64,000 nucleotides of DNA from Bacillota bacterium. GTDB lineage: Bacteria > Bacillota > Clostridia > Peptostreptococcales > Anaerovoracaceae. Under the pieces are notes generated by a model. The model was not told the DNA's origin. It saw only the letters and a list, made by a program, of their open reading frames with translations, and did no database searches. The stretch is taken from contig JAFUCA010000009.1 in assembly GCA_017459895.1 (NCBI GenBank), positions 30,528 through 94,527 of the forward strand, read 5' to 3'. The position numbers and the translations under genes are program-made. This document shows, piece after piece, positions 42,634-49,870 of this stretch (positions are counted from its first letter, which is position 1; each line of letters starts with the position of its first letter).

Positions 42634-43233
42634 TTACAGCACGGCCTTGATCGCCGCCAGGAACTCGTCGAACTCCTCGTACGCCGGCAGCTCCGGATGC
42701 TCCGCCTTGATGGCGTCCGTGCTCTTGAACAGGAATCCGGCCTTGCTTGCCAGGATCATCCCCAGGTCGTTGTGGCTGTCGCCGGCCGCAATGGTGTCAT
42801 AGCCGCAGGCCTGCAGGCAGCGGACCGTGGTCAGCTTGGAGGGCTGCACGCGCATCTTGTGGGTGATGATCATGCCGTCCTCGCCGATCTCCAGAGAGTT
42901 GCACATCAGCATGGGCCAGTGCAGCTTCTTCATCAGCGGTTTGGCAAACTGCTCGAAGGTATCGCTGATCACGACGACCTGCGTCAAAGTCCTCAGCTCA
43001 TCCAGGAACTCCACGGCTCCCGGCAGCGGGTCGATCTGCGCGATGACATCCTGAATGTCCTTGATCCCCAGCTTGTGCTCTCTGAGAATGTCCAGCCGAT
43101 ACTTCATCAGTTTATTATAGTCCGGCTCATCTCTGGTGGTTCTCTTGAGTTCCGGGATACCGGCCTTCTCCGCGAAATTGATCCAGATCTCCGGGACCAG
43201 AACACCTTCCATGTCCAAGCATACCATATTCAT
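42634..43233 (-). CDS. thrH: ThrH-like phosphoserine phosphatase/homoserine phosphotransferase
   Basis: A 199-residue HAD-family protein. The start CLDMEGVLVPEIWINFAEKAGI carries the modified motif I (DMEG) seen in ThrH rather than SerB, and TTRDEPDYNKLMKYRLDIL matches the ThrH cap region. Motif II is VVISDTFEQF and motif III-IV is AAGDSHNDLGM. ThrH can dephosphorylate phosphoserine and transfer phosphate to homoserine. Divergence from aspartokinase, the first step of the aspartate family, supports a role in threonine synthesis. Confidence 0.88.
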   Translation of the reverse strand: MNMVCLDMEGVLVPEIWINFAEKAGIPELKRTTRDEPDYNKLMKYRLDILREHKLGIKDIQDVIAQIDPLPGAVEFLDELRTLTQVVVISDTFEQFAKPLMKKLHWPMLMCNSLEIGEDGMIITHKMRVQPSKLTTVRCLQACGYDTIAAGDSHNDLGMILASKAGFLFKSTDAIKAEHPELPAYEEFDEFLAAIKAVL

Positions 43234-43285
43234 AGTTGTTTCCGCCTTTCTGTTGTGCTATGATTTTTAGCGATAAAATAATCTT

Positions 43286-43318
43286 TACAGAGAAAACTTT
43301 ACTTTGATTTTCTCTGTA
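43286..43318. promoter_or_regulatory. 11-bp perfect dyad in the thrH/aspartokinase intergenic region
   Basis: TACAGAGAAAA (43286-43296) and TTTTCTCTGTA (43308-43318) flank 11 nt, ending 24 nt before the aspartokinase start. It could be an operator or an RNA hairpin next to the ribosome binding site. No lysine riboswitch is present. Confidence 0.55.
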
Positions 43319-43342
43319 TGTCAAGCAAAAGGAGCACACTTC

Positions 43343-44665
43343 ATGGGAATCAAAACAGCAAAATTCGGCGGATCCTCTGTTGCGGACGGCATTCAGCTGA
43401 TGAAAATAAAAAAGATCATTGAGGACGATCCGGACCGGCGCTACATCGTCGTCTCCGCTCCGGGCAAGCGCTTCGACGGAGACAATAAGATCACCGATCT
43501 TCTGATGATGTGCAAGGCTCAGGCCGATCACAACATCCCCTATGACCAGCTTTTGCAGGTGGTGACGGACCGGTATCAGTCCATCCGGCTGGGACTTGAT
43601 GTGGATGTGGATCTGACCCCTCACTTCGAAGATATCCGGCAGGCCCTGTCCAAAGGCTGCACGAAGGACTACATCGCAAGCCGCGGGGAGTATCTGTCGG
43701 CGATCCTGATTGCCGCTTTTCTCGGATACGACTTCGTCGATACGCAGGAGCTGATTCTCTTCGATAAGCGGGGAAGGCTTCTGCCGGAGGAAACAAACGA
43801 AGCCCTGTCGAAAGAGCTTTCGAAGCACGAGCGGGCGGTACTGCCCGGATTTTACGGCGGGTATCAGGACAGCGGCGAGATCTGCACCTTCAGCCGCGGC
43901 GGCTCCGATGTGACCGGATCCCTGGTTGCCCGGGCGACGGGCGCGGACATCTACGAGAACTGGACCGATGTGTCCGGATTCCTGATGGCCGATCCGCGGA
44001 TTGTGGACCACCCCCGGCCGATCGAATACATCTCCTACATGGAGCTTCGTGAGCTGTCCTACATGGGCGCCGGCGTCCTCCACGAGGATGCGGTCTTCCC
44101 GGTCCGCATGGCGAACATTCCCATCAACATCCGCAACACCAACCGGCCTCAGGACCCGGGAACGATCATCACCACCGAACGGACCTACGACAATCCGAAG
44201 ACCCTTTCCGGCATCGCCGGCAAGACGCCCTTTACCGTTATCAACATCTATAAGAGCATGCTGAACAATGAGATCGGATTCGTGCGGCGGGCCCTGGGCG
44301 TGCTGGAGGATCTGCGGATCCCCTTCGACCACCTGCCCACCGGCATCGATTCCTTCTCCATCGTGATCGAAACCAAAGAACTGGAGCATCATCTGGAGGA
44401 TGTGCTGCAGGAACTGGACCAGAGGCTGCATCCCGATGACATCACGGTCACGGAGGATATCGCTCTGATCGCCATCGTCGGCATGGGTCTGTACCGCACC
44501 GTGGGCGTCATCTCACAGCTGACCACTGCCCTGTCCGATGCCGGGATCAACATCCGTATGCTGAATCAGGGCGCCAGCGACATCAACGTCATCGTGGGCG
44601 TTGCCGCCCCGGACTTCGAACCCGCCATCCGGGCCATCTACCGGGCCTTTGTTGAAGGGGAGTAA
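43343..44665 (+). CDS. lysC: Aspartate kinase
   Basis: A 440-residue kinase making aspartyl phosphate, the first step to Lys, Thr and Met. The N-terminal KTAKFGGSSVADG motif, the central GGSDVTGSLVARATGADIYENWTDVSGFLMADPRIV motif, and two C-terminal ACT domains (ALIAIVGMGLYRTVGVISQL, INIRMLNQGASDINVIVGV) are present. AAAGGAG lies 8 nt before the ATG at 43343. The number and effector of the ACT domains cannot be decided here; lysC is used for the generic aspartokinase. Confidence 0.92.
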   Translation: MGIKTAKFGGSSVADGIQLMKIKKIIEDDPDRRYIVVSAPGKRFDGDNKITDLLMMCKAQADHNIPYDQLLQVVTDRYQSIRLGLDVDVDLTPHFEDIRQALSKGCTKDYIASRGEYLSAILIAAFLGYDFVDTQELILFDKRGRLLPEETNEALSKELSKHERAVLPGFYGGYQDSGEICTFSRGGSDVTGSLVARATGADIYENWTDVSGFLMADPRIVDHPRPIEYISYMELRELSYMGAGVLHEDAVFPVRMANIPINIRNTNRPQDPGTIITTERTYDNPKTLSGIAGKTPFTVINIYKSMLNNEIGFVRRALGVLEDLRIPFDHLPTGIDSFSIVIETKELEHHLEDVLQELDQRLHPDDITVTEDIALIAIVGMGLYRTVGVISQLTTALSDAGINIRMLNQGASDINVIVGVAAPDFEPAIRAIYRAFVEGE

Positions 44666-44700
44666 GCCGCCGCTGCGTCCATTCCGATTCCCTGTCCCCT

Positions 44701-45723
44701 TCAGCAGATCCGCGGCAGTCCTTCGCCGTACAGAACATCGAATCTGCGGGTCGCACCCAGCCTGGTGCGCAAAAATGCTCCGCTGCCCTCAAGGATGCTC
44801 CCGATGATCGCGGCATCCGCCCCGTGCTCTGTGCTCTGCATGGCTGCCAGGGCAGCTTCCGCTTCCTCTGCGGGAACCACAGCGATCATTTTGCCTTCGT
44901 TGCCCATATACAGCGGATCCAGTCCCAGGATGTCCGCGAATCCCCGCACGTCCTCGTGCACCGGGATGGCTTCTTCCTCCAGTTCTACACGCACATCCGA
45001 ACTATCCGCGATCTCATTGATGACGGTGCCGAGTCCCCCGCGGGTCACATCCCGCATGGTGTGCACGTGGATCCCCTTCTCAAACAGCGCGTCCACCACA
45101 TCGTTCAGAGCAGCGCAGTCGCTGACGATCTCGTTTTCGATCTCCATCCGGTGGCTCAGGATACAGGCGTGGTGATCTCCCAGATTGCCGCTGACGATGA
45201 TCGCGTCTCCGGCCTTTGCATTGGAACTGCTGACATCTCTTCCCGCCGGGATCTCCCCGATACCGGTGGTGTTGATGTAGAGCCCGCCGGCTCCCTCAAC
45301 GACCTTCGTATCGCCGGCCACGATAACAACGCCTGCCTGCGCCGCCTGGGCCGCCATGGACGCCACCAGCCGGTCCAGCAGCTCCACATCCAGCCCCTCT
45401 TCGAGAATGAATCCGCAGGTCAGGTACTTCGGGACCGCTCCCATCATCAGCAGATCGTTGACTGTCCCGCAGACACAGAGTTTGCCGATGTCGCCGCCCT
45501 TGAACTCCAGCGGCGTCACCACGAAGGAGTCCGTGCTGCAGGCGATCCGAGCCGGTGTTCCGGCATCCTTTGGTGTGCCGGCATCCTCCGATGCTCCGAT
45601 CTCCAGCACCGCCGCATCCTCCATCCGGTCCAGGATCTGATTCTTAAAATATTTTCCGAATATATCGCTCATCAGCTGGGCTGAGGACTTGCCTCCGCTG
45701 CCGTGGGCCATTGTGATCTTCAT
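44701..45723 (-). CDS. hypE: [NiFe]-hydrogenase maturation protein HypE
   Basis: A 340-residue PurM-type protein that dehydrates a C-terminal thiocarboxamide to thiocyanate, the source of the hydrogenase cyanide ligands. It starts MKITMAHGSGGKSSAQL, carries the ATP-binding IACSTDSFVVTPLEFKGGDIGKL region and ends in the required C-terminal PRIC motif. Last gene of hypC-hypD-hypE. Confidence 0.97.
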   Translation of the reverse strand: MKITMAHGSGGKSSAQLMSDIFGKYFKNQILDRMEDAAVLEIGASEDAGTPKDAGTPARIACSTDSFVVTPLEFKGGDIGKLCVCGTVNDLLMMGAVPKYLTCGFILEEGLDVELLDRLVASMAAQAAQAGVVIVAGDTKVVEGAGGLYINTTGIGEIPAGRDVSSSNAKAGDAIIVSGNLGDHHACILSHRMEIENEIVSDCAALNDVVDALFEKGIHVHTMRDVTRGGLGTVINEIADSSDVRVELEEEAIPVHEDVRGFADILGLDPLYMGNEGKMIAVVPAEEAEAALAAMQSTEHGADAAIIGSILEGSGAFLRTRLGATRRFDVLYGEGLPRIC

Positions 45724-45732
45724 AGTCTTTCC

Positions 45733-46773
45733 TCAATGCTTATTCCGATACCAGATCCCGCAGGATCCCTCCGCGGATACCATGCAGGGTCCGTAGGGCT
45801 TCATGGGATCGCAGCCGCGACCGAACATGGGACACTCATCCGGATTGATCCGGCCCACGATCACATCGCCGCAGCGGCAGGCCGCCGGGAGCTCCATATC
45901 CTCGGACAGGCCCCTGCTGCCGCCGTCATACATCGCGTATTCGTCCCGCAGATACAGACCGGACTCCGGGATCTCTCCCAGGCCCCGCCACACCGCCGGA
46001 CCCGTTTCGAACACCTCGTCAATGACCGCCAGGGCCTTCGCGTTGCCGTCGTCCCGGACCGCGTTCCGGTACAGGTTCTCCGACAGGCTCTCCCCCGTTT
46101 CGATCTGGCGCACGATCCGGTAGACGCAGCCCAGAATATGCTCCGCCTCAAAGCCGGCCACCACGAAAGGCTTCCGGTGCCGCGCCGCCAATTCGTCATA
46201 GACGTGTACTCCGGTGATGACGCTGACGTGCCCCGGACAGATGAATCCGTCCACATCGTTTTGATTCTCGCAGATCCACTCCAGAGCCGGGAGCACTGTC
46301 TTCAGCGCGGTGATCAGCCGGATGTTCTCAATCCCCTGCCTTCTCGCCGTCTGGAGCATCAGCGCGTAGGCCGGCACGGTGGTCTCAAAGCCGACGGCAG
46401 CCACCCCGATCAGACGGTCCGGATGGGCCTTCGCCTTCTCGATGGCCTCGAAGGGCGAGTACATGACCGTAATGTCCGCCGATGTCTTGTTCTCCGACAG
46501 ACTGCCGCTTCTGCCCGGCACCTTCATCATGTCGCCGAAGGTGAGCAGCTCCTGCCCCTCCCCCTTCGCAAAAGCTGTACAGGCGTCGATGTAGGCCGTC
46601 GGTGTAACGCACACCGGGCAGCCCGGACCGGAGATCAGCCGGATCTTCGGCGAGATCAGATCCCGGATGCCGTTCTTAAAAATCGCTGCCGTATGGGTCC
46701 CGCAGACCTCCATCAGCTTCAGCGGACGCCCGTCGTAGTTCTTCAGATAATCGATGATCTCTCTGATATCCAT
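45733..46773 (-). CDS. hypD: [NiFe]-hydrogenase maturation protein HypD
   Basis: A 346-residue iron-sulfur protein that, with HypC, assembles the Fe(CN)2CO unit. Conserved cysteines are visible: CGTHTAAIFKNGI, SGPGCPVCVTP, and the C-terminal cluster region CGDVIVG, DECPMFGRGCDP and GPCMVSAEGSCGIWY. FICPGHVSVITG is also present. HypC lies 2 nt upstream. Confidence 0.97.
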   Translation of the reverse strand: MDIREIIDYLKNYDGRPLKLMEVCGTHTAAIFKNGIRDLISPKIRLISGPGCPVCVTPTAYIDACTAFAKGEGQELLTFGDMMKVPGRSGSLSENKTSADITVMYSPFEAIEKAKAHPDRLIGVAAVGFETTVPAYALMLQTARRQGIENIRLITALKTVLPALEWICENQNDVDGFICPGHVSVITGVHVYDELAARHRKPFVVAGFEAEHILGCVYRIVRQIETGESLSENLYRNAVRDDGNAKALAVIDEVFETGPAVWRGLGEIPESGLYLRDEYAMYDGGSRGLSEDMELPAACRCGDVIVGRINPDECPMFGRGCDPMKPYGPCMVSAEGSCGIWYRNKH

Positions 46774-46775
46774 CG

Positions 46776-47000
46776 CTACTGCAGTCCTTCCAGTTCCTCG
46801 ATGTCCGCGAACAGATCGATAATCTCCTGCGCCTTGTCCTTCTCCATGACCTCGATGGCGCAGCCGGCGTGCACCAGCACGTACTGACCTACCGCAGGCT
46901 CCACCAGACCGATGTTGACCTTCACCTGATTGCCGTTAAAGTCCACATTGGCCATATCGCCATTCACTTCCGTCACCCTTCCCGGGATCGCAATACACAT
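46776..47000 (-). CDS. hypC: [NiFe]-hydrogenase assembly chaperone HypC
   Basis: A 74-residue chaperone with the essential N-terminal MCIAIPGRV (Cys2 binds iron) and VGQYVLVHAGCAIEVMEKDKAQEIIDLF. It holds the Fe(CN)2CO group between HypD and the hydrogenase large subunit. First of the hypCDE run. Confidence 0.97.
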   Translation of the reverse strand: MCIAIPGRVTEVNGDMANVDFNGNQVKVNIGLVEPAVGQYVLVHAGCAIEVMEKDKAQEIIDLFADIEELEGLQ

Positions 47001-47003
47001 ACT

Positions 47004-47492
47004 CTATTCTCCTTCCCTTTCGGGCAGCTTACAAACGTCGATCCAGCCTTTGGCCCCGGAGTACTTCTCCAGCTCGTCCAGCGTCAGTTCGATGGCGCTG
47101 TTATCACTTCCGCAGGCCGGAAACATAGTCTCAAACCGCTTCATGGAGGCGTCGCAGTAGATATCCACATCCTCCCGCTCGATGCCGAAGGCGCAGACTC
47201 CGCCGATGGCGTGCCCGGTGTACTCGATAACCTCTTCCGGCTTCAGCATCTTTGCCTTCGTATGGAACTGATCCTTGAACTTGCGGTTGTCGATGCGGGC
47301 ATCCCCCGCCGCCTGGATCAGAATGCATCCGCCCTCCGGTTTCAGGAAGGACAGGGTCTTACAGATCCTCTCGGGCTCCGTTCCCACCGCCTGGGCCGCC
47401 AGGTCCACCGTGGCGCTGGACACATCGAACTCCATGATCCGATCCTCCATGCCGAACTGACGGAAATATTCTCTGACTTTCTCGATCGCCAT
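47004..47492 (-). CDS. YbaK/EbsC-family aminoacyl-tRNA deacylase
   Basis: A 162-residue editing-domain protein. ATVDLAAQAVGTEPERICKTLSFL, AAGDARIDNRKFKDQFHTKAKML, and GHAIGGVCAFGIE are family features; members clear Cys-tRNA(Pro) or similar. GGAGG lies 8 nt before the ATG. It is between the NSS transporter and hypC with a 3-nt gap to hypC, so it is probably cotranscribed with hypCDE. Subtype (YbaK versus ProX) is undecided. Confidence 0.9.
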   Translation of the reverse strand: MAIEKVREYFRQFGMEDRIMEFDVSSATVDLAAQAVGTEPERICKTLSFLKPEGGCILIQAAGDARIDNRKFKDQFHTKAKMLKPEEVIEYTGHAIGGVCAFGIEREDVDIYCDASMKRFETMFPACGSDNSAIELTLDELEKYSGAKGWIDVCKLPEREGE

Positions 47493-47510
47493 TCCGATCG
47501 CCTCCTCTCA

Positions 47511-47534
47511 TGCAAAGGCTGGTCCAGCCTTTGC
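47511..47534. repeat. Inverted pair of the interspersed 12-mer (perfect hairpin)
   Basis: GCAAAGGCTGG (47512-47522) and its reverse complement CCAGCCTTTGC (47524-47534) face each other with one base between. It begins directly after the NSS stop codon. No T-run follows on the minus strand and a GGAGG comes next, so it is not a simple terminator. Confidence 0.8.
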
Positions 47535-48938
47535 TTAAATCAATCCGAACGCGCTCAGCAGCAGGAACGCCAGCAGTATCGGAGTGACAAACTTCACCAT
47601 GATGATATACAGAGTCTTACGGCCGAACCGCTCTCCGTTCTTCGTCGCTTCGTCGATGACGGTCTTTGGCTTGACCGCCCAGCCGATGAGCAGACAGGTA
47701 CCGATGGCCAGGATCGGCATCAGCACGTTGTTCGTCAGGTAATCAAAGATATCCAGGATCTGTCCCACGGCGCCGTTGGGCAGCGTATATTCGAAGTAGA
47801 ACACGTTGTAGCCCAGGCAGACGATGATGCCCAGAACCGCCGCAATGGTCCCCTCGATCAGGGTCGCTTTCTTGCGGCTCCAGCCGAACTTGTCCATCAG
47901 ACCGGAGACCACCGCCTCCAGAATGGACATGCAGCTGGTCAGCGCGGCCATGATGACCATCAGGAAGAAGATGATACCGATGATGGTTCCCATCTTGCCC
48001 ATCGCGGCAAAGGCCTTCGGGATCGCAACGAACATCAGGCCGGGGCCTGCGGAGCTCATGCCTTCCTTGCCCATGAAGACGAAGACCACCGGGATGATCA
48101 TGACACCCGCCAGGAACGCCACCAGCGTATCGAAGAACTCGATCCGGTTGACGCTCTTGACCAGGTTCTCCTCATCCTTGAAATAGGAAGCATAGGTGAC
48201 CATGATACCCATGGCGACGCTGATGCTGTAGAACAGCTGGCCCATGGCGTCCATCACCACGTAGCACAGACCCTTGAACGTCAGTCCCGTCACATCCGGA
48301 ATCAGGAAGACCCAGAAACCGTCCAGTCCGCTGCGGCCGGCGGTCTCCTCGCTTCCGGGCAGCAGCACCGCGAAAATGGAAATGCCTAAAATCATGACCA
48401 GCAGGATCGGCATCAGGATCTTGGACATATTCTCGATGCCCTTGTTAACGCCCTGATAAATGATGAACACCGTCGCACCCAGGAACAGCAGGTTGAAGAT
48501 GATCGGCTGCGCGCCGCTGGTGATGAACCCTCCGAAGAACGCGTCGTCCGCGGCATCGAGACCGTGGCCCGTTATAAATACCGTCGCGTACTTGGTGACC
48601 CATCCGCCGATGACCGCGTAGTAGGGCAGGATAAAAAACGGAACGATCGCCGAGATGTACCCCAGCCAGTTCCACTTCCTGCCGCCCAGCACGCCGTAGG
48701 CCGTCAGAGAGCTCTGCTTGGTTTTACGTCCGATACCGACCTCACTCATCAGCAGTGTGTAACCGAAGGTAATGACCAGGATCAGATAGACGACCAGGAA
48801 CAGACCTCCTCCGTCCTTTGCAGCCAGATACGGGAACCTCCACAGGTTTCCCAGACCGATCGCGCTTCCGGCAGCCGCCAGAACGAATCCGACGGATCCC
48901 GAGAATGTGCTTCTTTCCTTGTGCTTATGATGCGGCAT
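47535..48938 (-). CDS. Sodium-dependent transporter of the NSS/SNF family
   Basis: A 467-residue protein with about 12 helices. The N-terminus GFVLAAAGSAIGLGNLWRFPYLAAKDGGGLFL is the NSS helix 1 signature with the Na-binding residues, and YYAVIGGWVTKY and FYSISVAMGIMVTYASYF are also typical. Bacterial NSS proteins import amino acids such as tryptophan, tyrosine or leucine; the substrate here is unknown. AAAGGAG precedes the ATG. Confidence 0.93.
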   Translation of the reverse strand: MPHHKHKERSTFSGSVGFVLAAAGSAIGLGNLWRFPYLAAKDGGGLFLVVYLILVITFGYTLLMSEVGIGRKTKQSSLTAYGVLGGRKWNWLGYISAIVPFFILPYYAVIGGWVTKYATVFITGHGLDAADDAFFGGFITSGAQPIIFNLLFLGATVFIIYQGVNKGIENMSKILMPILLVMILGISIFAVLLPGSEETAGRSGLDGFWVFLIPDVTGLTFKGLCYVVMDAMGQLFYSISVAMGIMVTYASYFKDEENLVKSVNRIEFFDTLVAFLAGVMIIPVVFVFMGKEGMSSAGPGLMFVAIPKAFAAMGKMGTIIGIIFFLMVIMAALTSCMSILEAVVSGLMDKFGWSRKKATLIEGTIAAVLGIIVCLGYNVFYFEYTLPNGAVGQILDIFDYLTNNVLMPILAIGTCLLIGWAVKPKTVIDEATKNGERFGRKTLYIIMVKFVTPILLAFLLLSAFGLI

Positions 48939-48973
48939 TGCTCTAGTACTCCTTTTTTTACACCAAAAAATAA

Positions 48974-48989
48974 CGTTATGTGCATAACG
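48974..48989. promoter_or_regulatory. 16-bp palindrome upstream of the NSS gene
   Basis: CGTTATG-TG-CATAACG is a perfect dyad with 7-bp arms, about 35 nt before the NSS start codon. It sits in an AT-rich region and is an operator candidate. Confidence 0.45.
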
Positions 48990-49030
48990 GATATATTTTA
49001 ATCCTTTTTTGGGGCAAAAGCAACGTCTAT

Positions 49031-49491
49031 CTTCCCTCAGGCAGTGTCAACTTGTTGTGGAGTTTTCAGTTGACAAACTCCACAGTATTTCTGCAAATAG
49101 CGTTTCTTCCCGCAGATAGTCTCCAGCATCGCGACGTTCTCTGCAGACTACGCTGCAGCTGCGCTCGTCTGTTCCCTGATCAGAAACGAATATTCGAGAT
49201 TTGCGGCTTCTAAAGAAAGATGGATCTCGAATATTCCTTCTTAACTTTATGAATATCAGTTTCAAGGTGACCTTGAGTCGAGATTTTGGCTCTTCGTATA
49301 GGTCGAAATCTCGAACGGAAGGGAGACGGCTGGACTTTGCGGAAGGAAAATTCGAGATCAGATATACTCCCAATCGTTAAAATCTCGAAAGTTCCTTTCC
49401 GTAGCGCGTCTTCCGTCCGGCTTCTCTTGATCTCTATATTCTTAATTCTTATCTTAAAACTCCACAACTGTTTTACACTATCCTTCCCTCA
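49031..49491. mobile_element. Non-autonomous MITE-like element with 9-bp target duplications
   Basis: The element spans 49040-49482 (443 bp). Its ends are 30-bp imperfect inverted repeats (23 of 30 identical, ungapped; shared core GTTGTGGAGTTTT). Direct repeats CTTCCCTCA abut both ends (49031-49039 and 49483-49491), giving a 9-bp target duplication. There is no convincing coding frame. The length of the duplication and GTGT near the tips suggest mobilisation by an IS256/Mutator-like transposase, by inference. It contains the TTCGAGAT inverted pairs and a hairpin TGTGGAGTTT/AAACTCCACA near the left end. It fills most of the 582-nt gap between the NSS gene and hypA. Confidence 0.8.
49193..49389. 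repeat. Three inverted pairs TTCGAGAT-N23-ATCTCGAA
   Basis: Pairs at 49193-49231, 49277-49315 (left arm begins GTCGAGAT) and 49351-49389. Each encloses exactly 23 nt of unrelated sequence. The first arm extends to 13 bp (GAATATTCGAGAT and its complement). Gaps between pairs are 45 and 35 nt. The geometry equals that of the array at 27755-28022 with different arm sequences. Confidence 0.8.
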
Positions 49492-49508
49492 CCCCGCCGG
49501 GAATGTGG

Positions 49509-49514
49509 TATATT
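49509..49514 (+). promoter_or_regulatory. -10-like element directly before the hypA start
   Basis: TATATT ends 6 nt before the ATG at 49521. No Shine-Dalgarno and no good -35 are seen. Confidence 0.35.
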
Positions 49515-49520
49515 ATATAC

Positions 49521-49862
49521 ATGCATGAATTACCAATTACCGAACGAATCATTCAGATCGCCGGCGAGCACTGCCAGGCCGGCGGCGCGTCCCGCGTGCG
49601 GAAGATCCATCTGGTCATCGGCGACAATTCCGGCATCGTCGGAAGCTCGGTCCAGATGTATTTTGATGTGATCACCGAGGGCACACCCTGCGAAGGAGCC
49701 GAGCTGGACATCCGTCGGGTCCGTCCGAAGCTCCGGTGCAAAAGCTGCGGCTGCCTGTTTGAGCGGGAGCTGCTTTCGTTTTCCTGTCCGCAGTGCGGCG
49801 GCGATGGAGAGCCGACGGAGATCGGCAAGGAGTTCTACATCGATACCATCGAGGTAGAGTAG
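49521..49862 (+). CDS. hypA: Hydrogenase nickel incorporation protein HypA
   Basis: A 113-residue nickel metallochaperone. The N-terminus MHELPITERII provides the Ni-binding His2, and the zinc site is CKSCG and CPQCGG. The start at 49521 is fixed by the conserved MHE. It has no Shine-Dalgarno. HypF follows after 8 nt. No hypB lies in the window. Confidence 0.96.
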   Translation: MHELPITERIIQIAGEHCQAGGASRVRKIHLVIGDNSGIVGSSVQMYFDVITEGTPCEGAELDIRRVRPKLRCKSCGCLFERELLSFSCPQCGGDGEPTEIGKEFYIDTIEVE

Positions 49863-49870
49863 GAGTTTTT

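Noticed and set aside
43234-43342. Lysine riboswitch before aspartokinase
   Set aside because: The gap is only 109 nt and lacks the L-box core; it has just one simple dyad.
47511-47534. Rho-independent terminator
   Set aside because: No U-run follows the hairpin on the minus strand and the ybaK ribosome binding site comes directly after.
49040-49482. Small protein genes inside the MITE
   Set aside because: The short frames have no ribosome binding site, are rich in Arg and Ser, and are interrupted by the inverted repeats.
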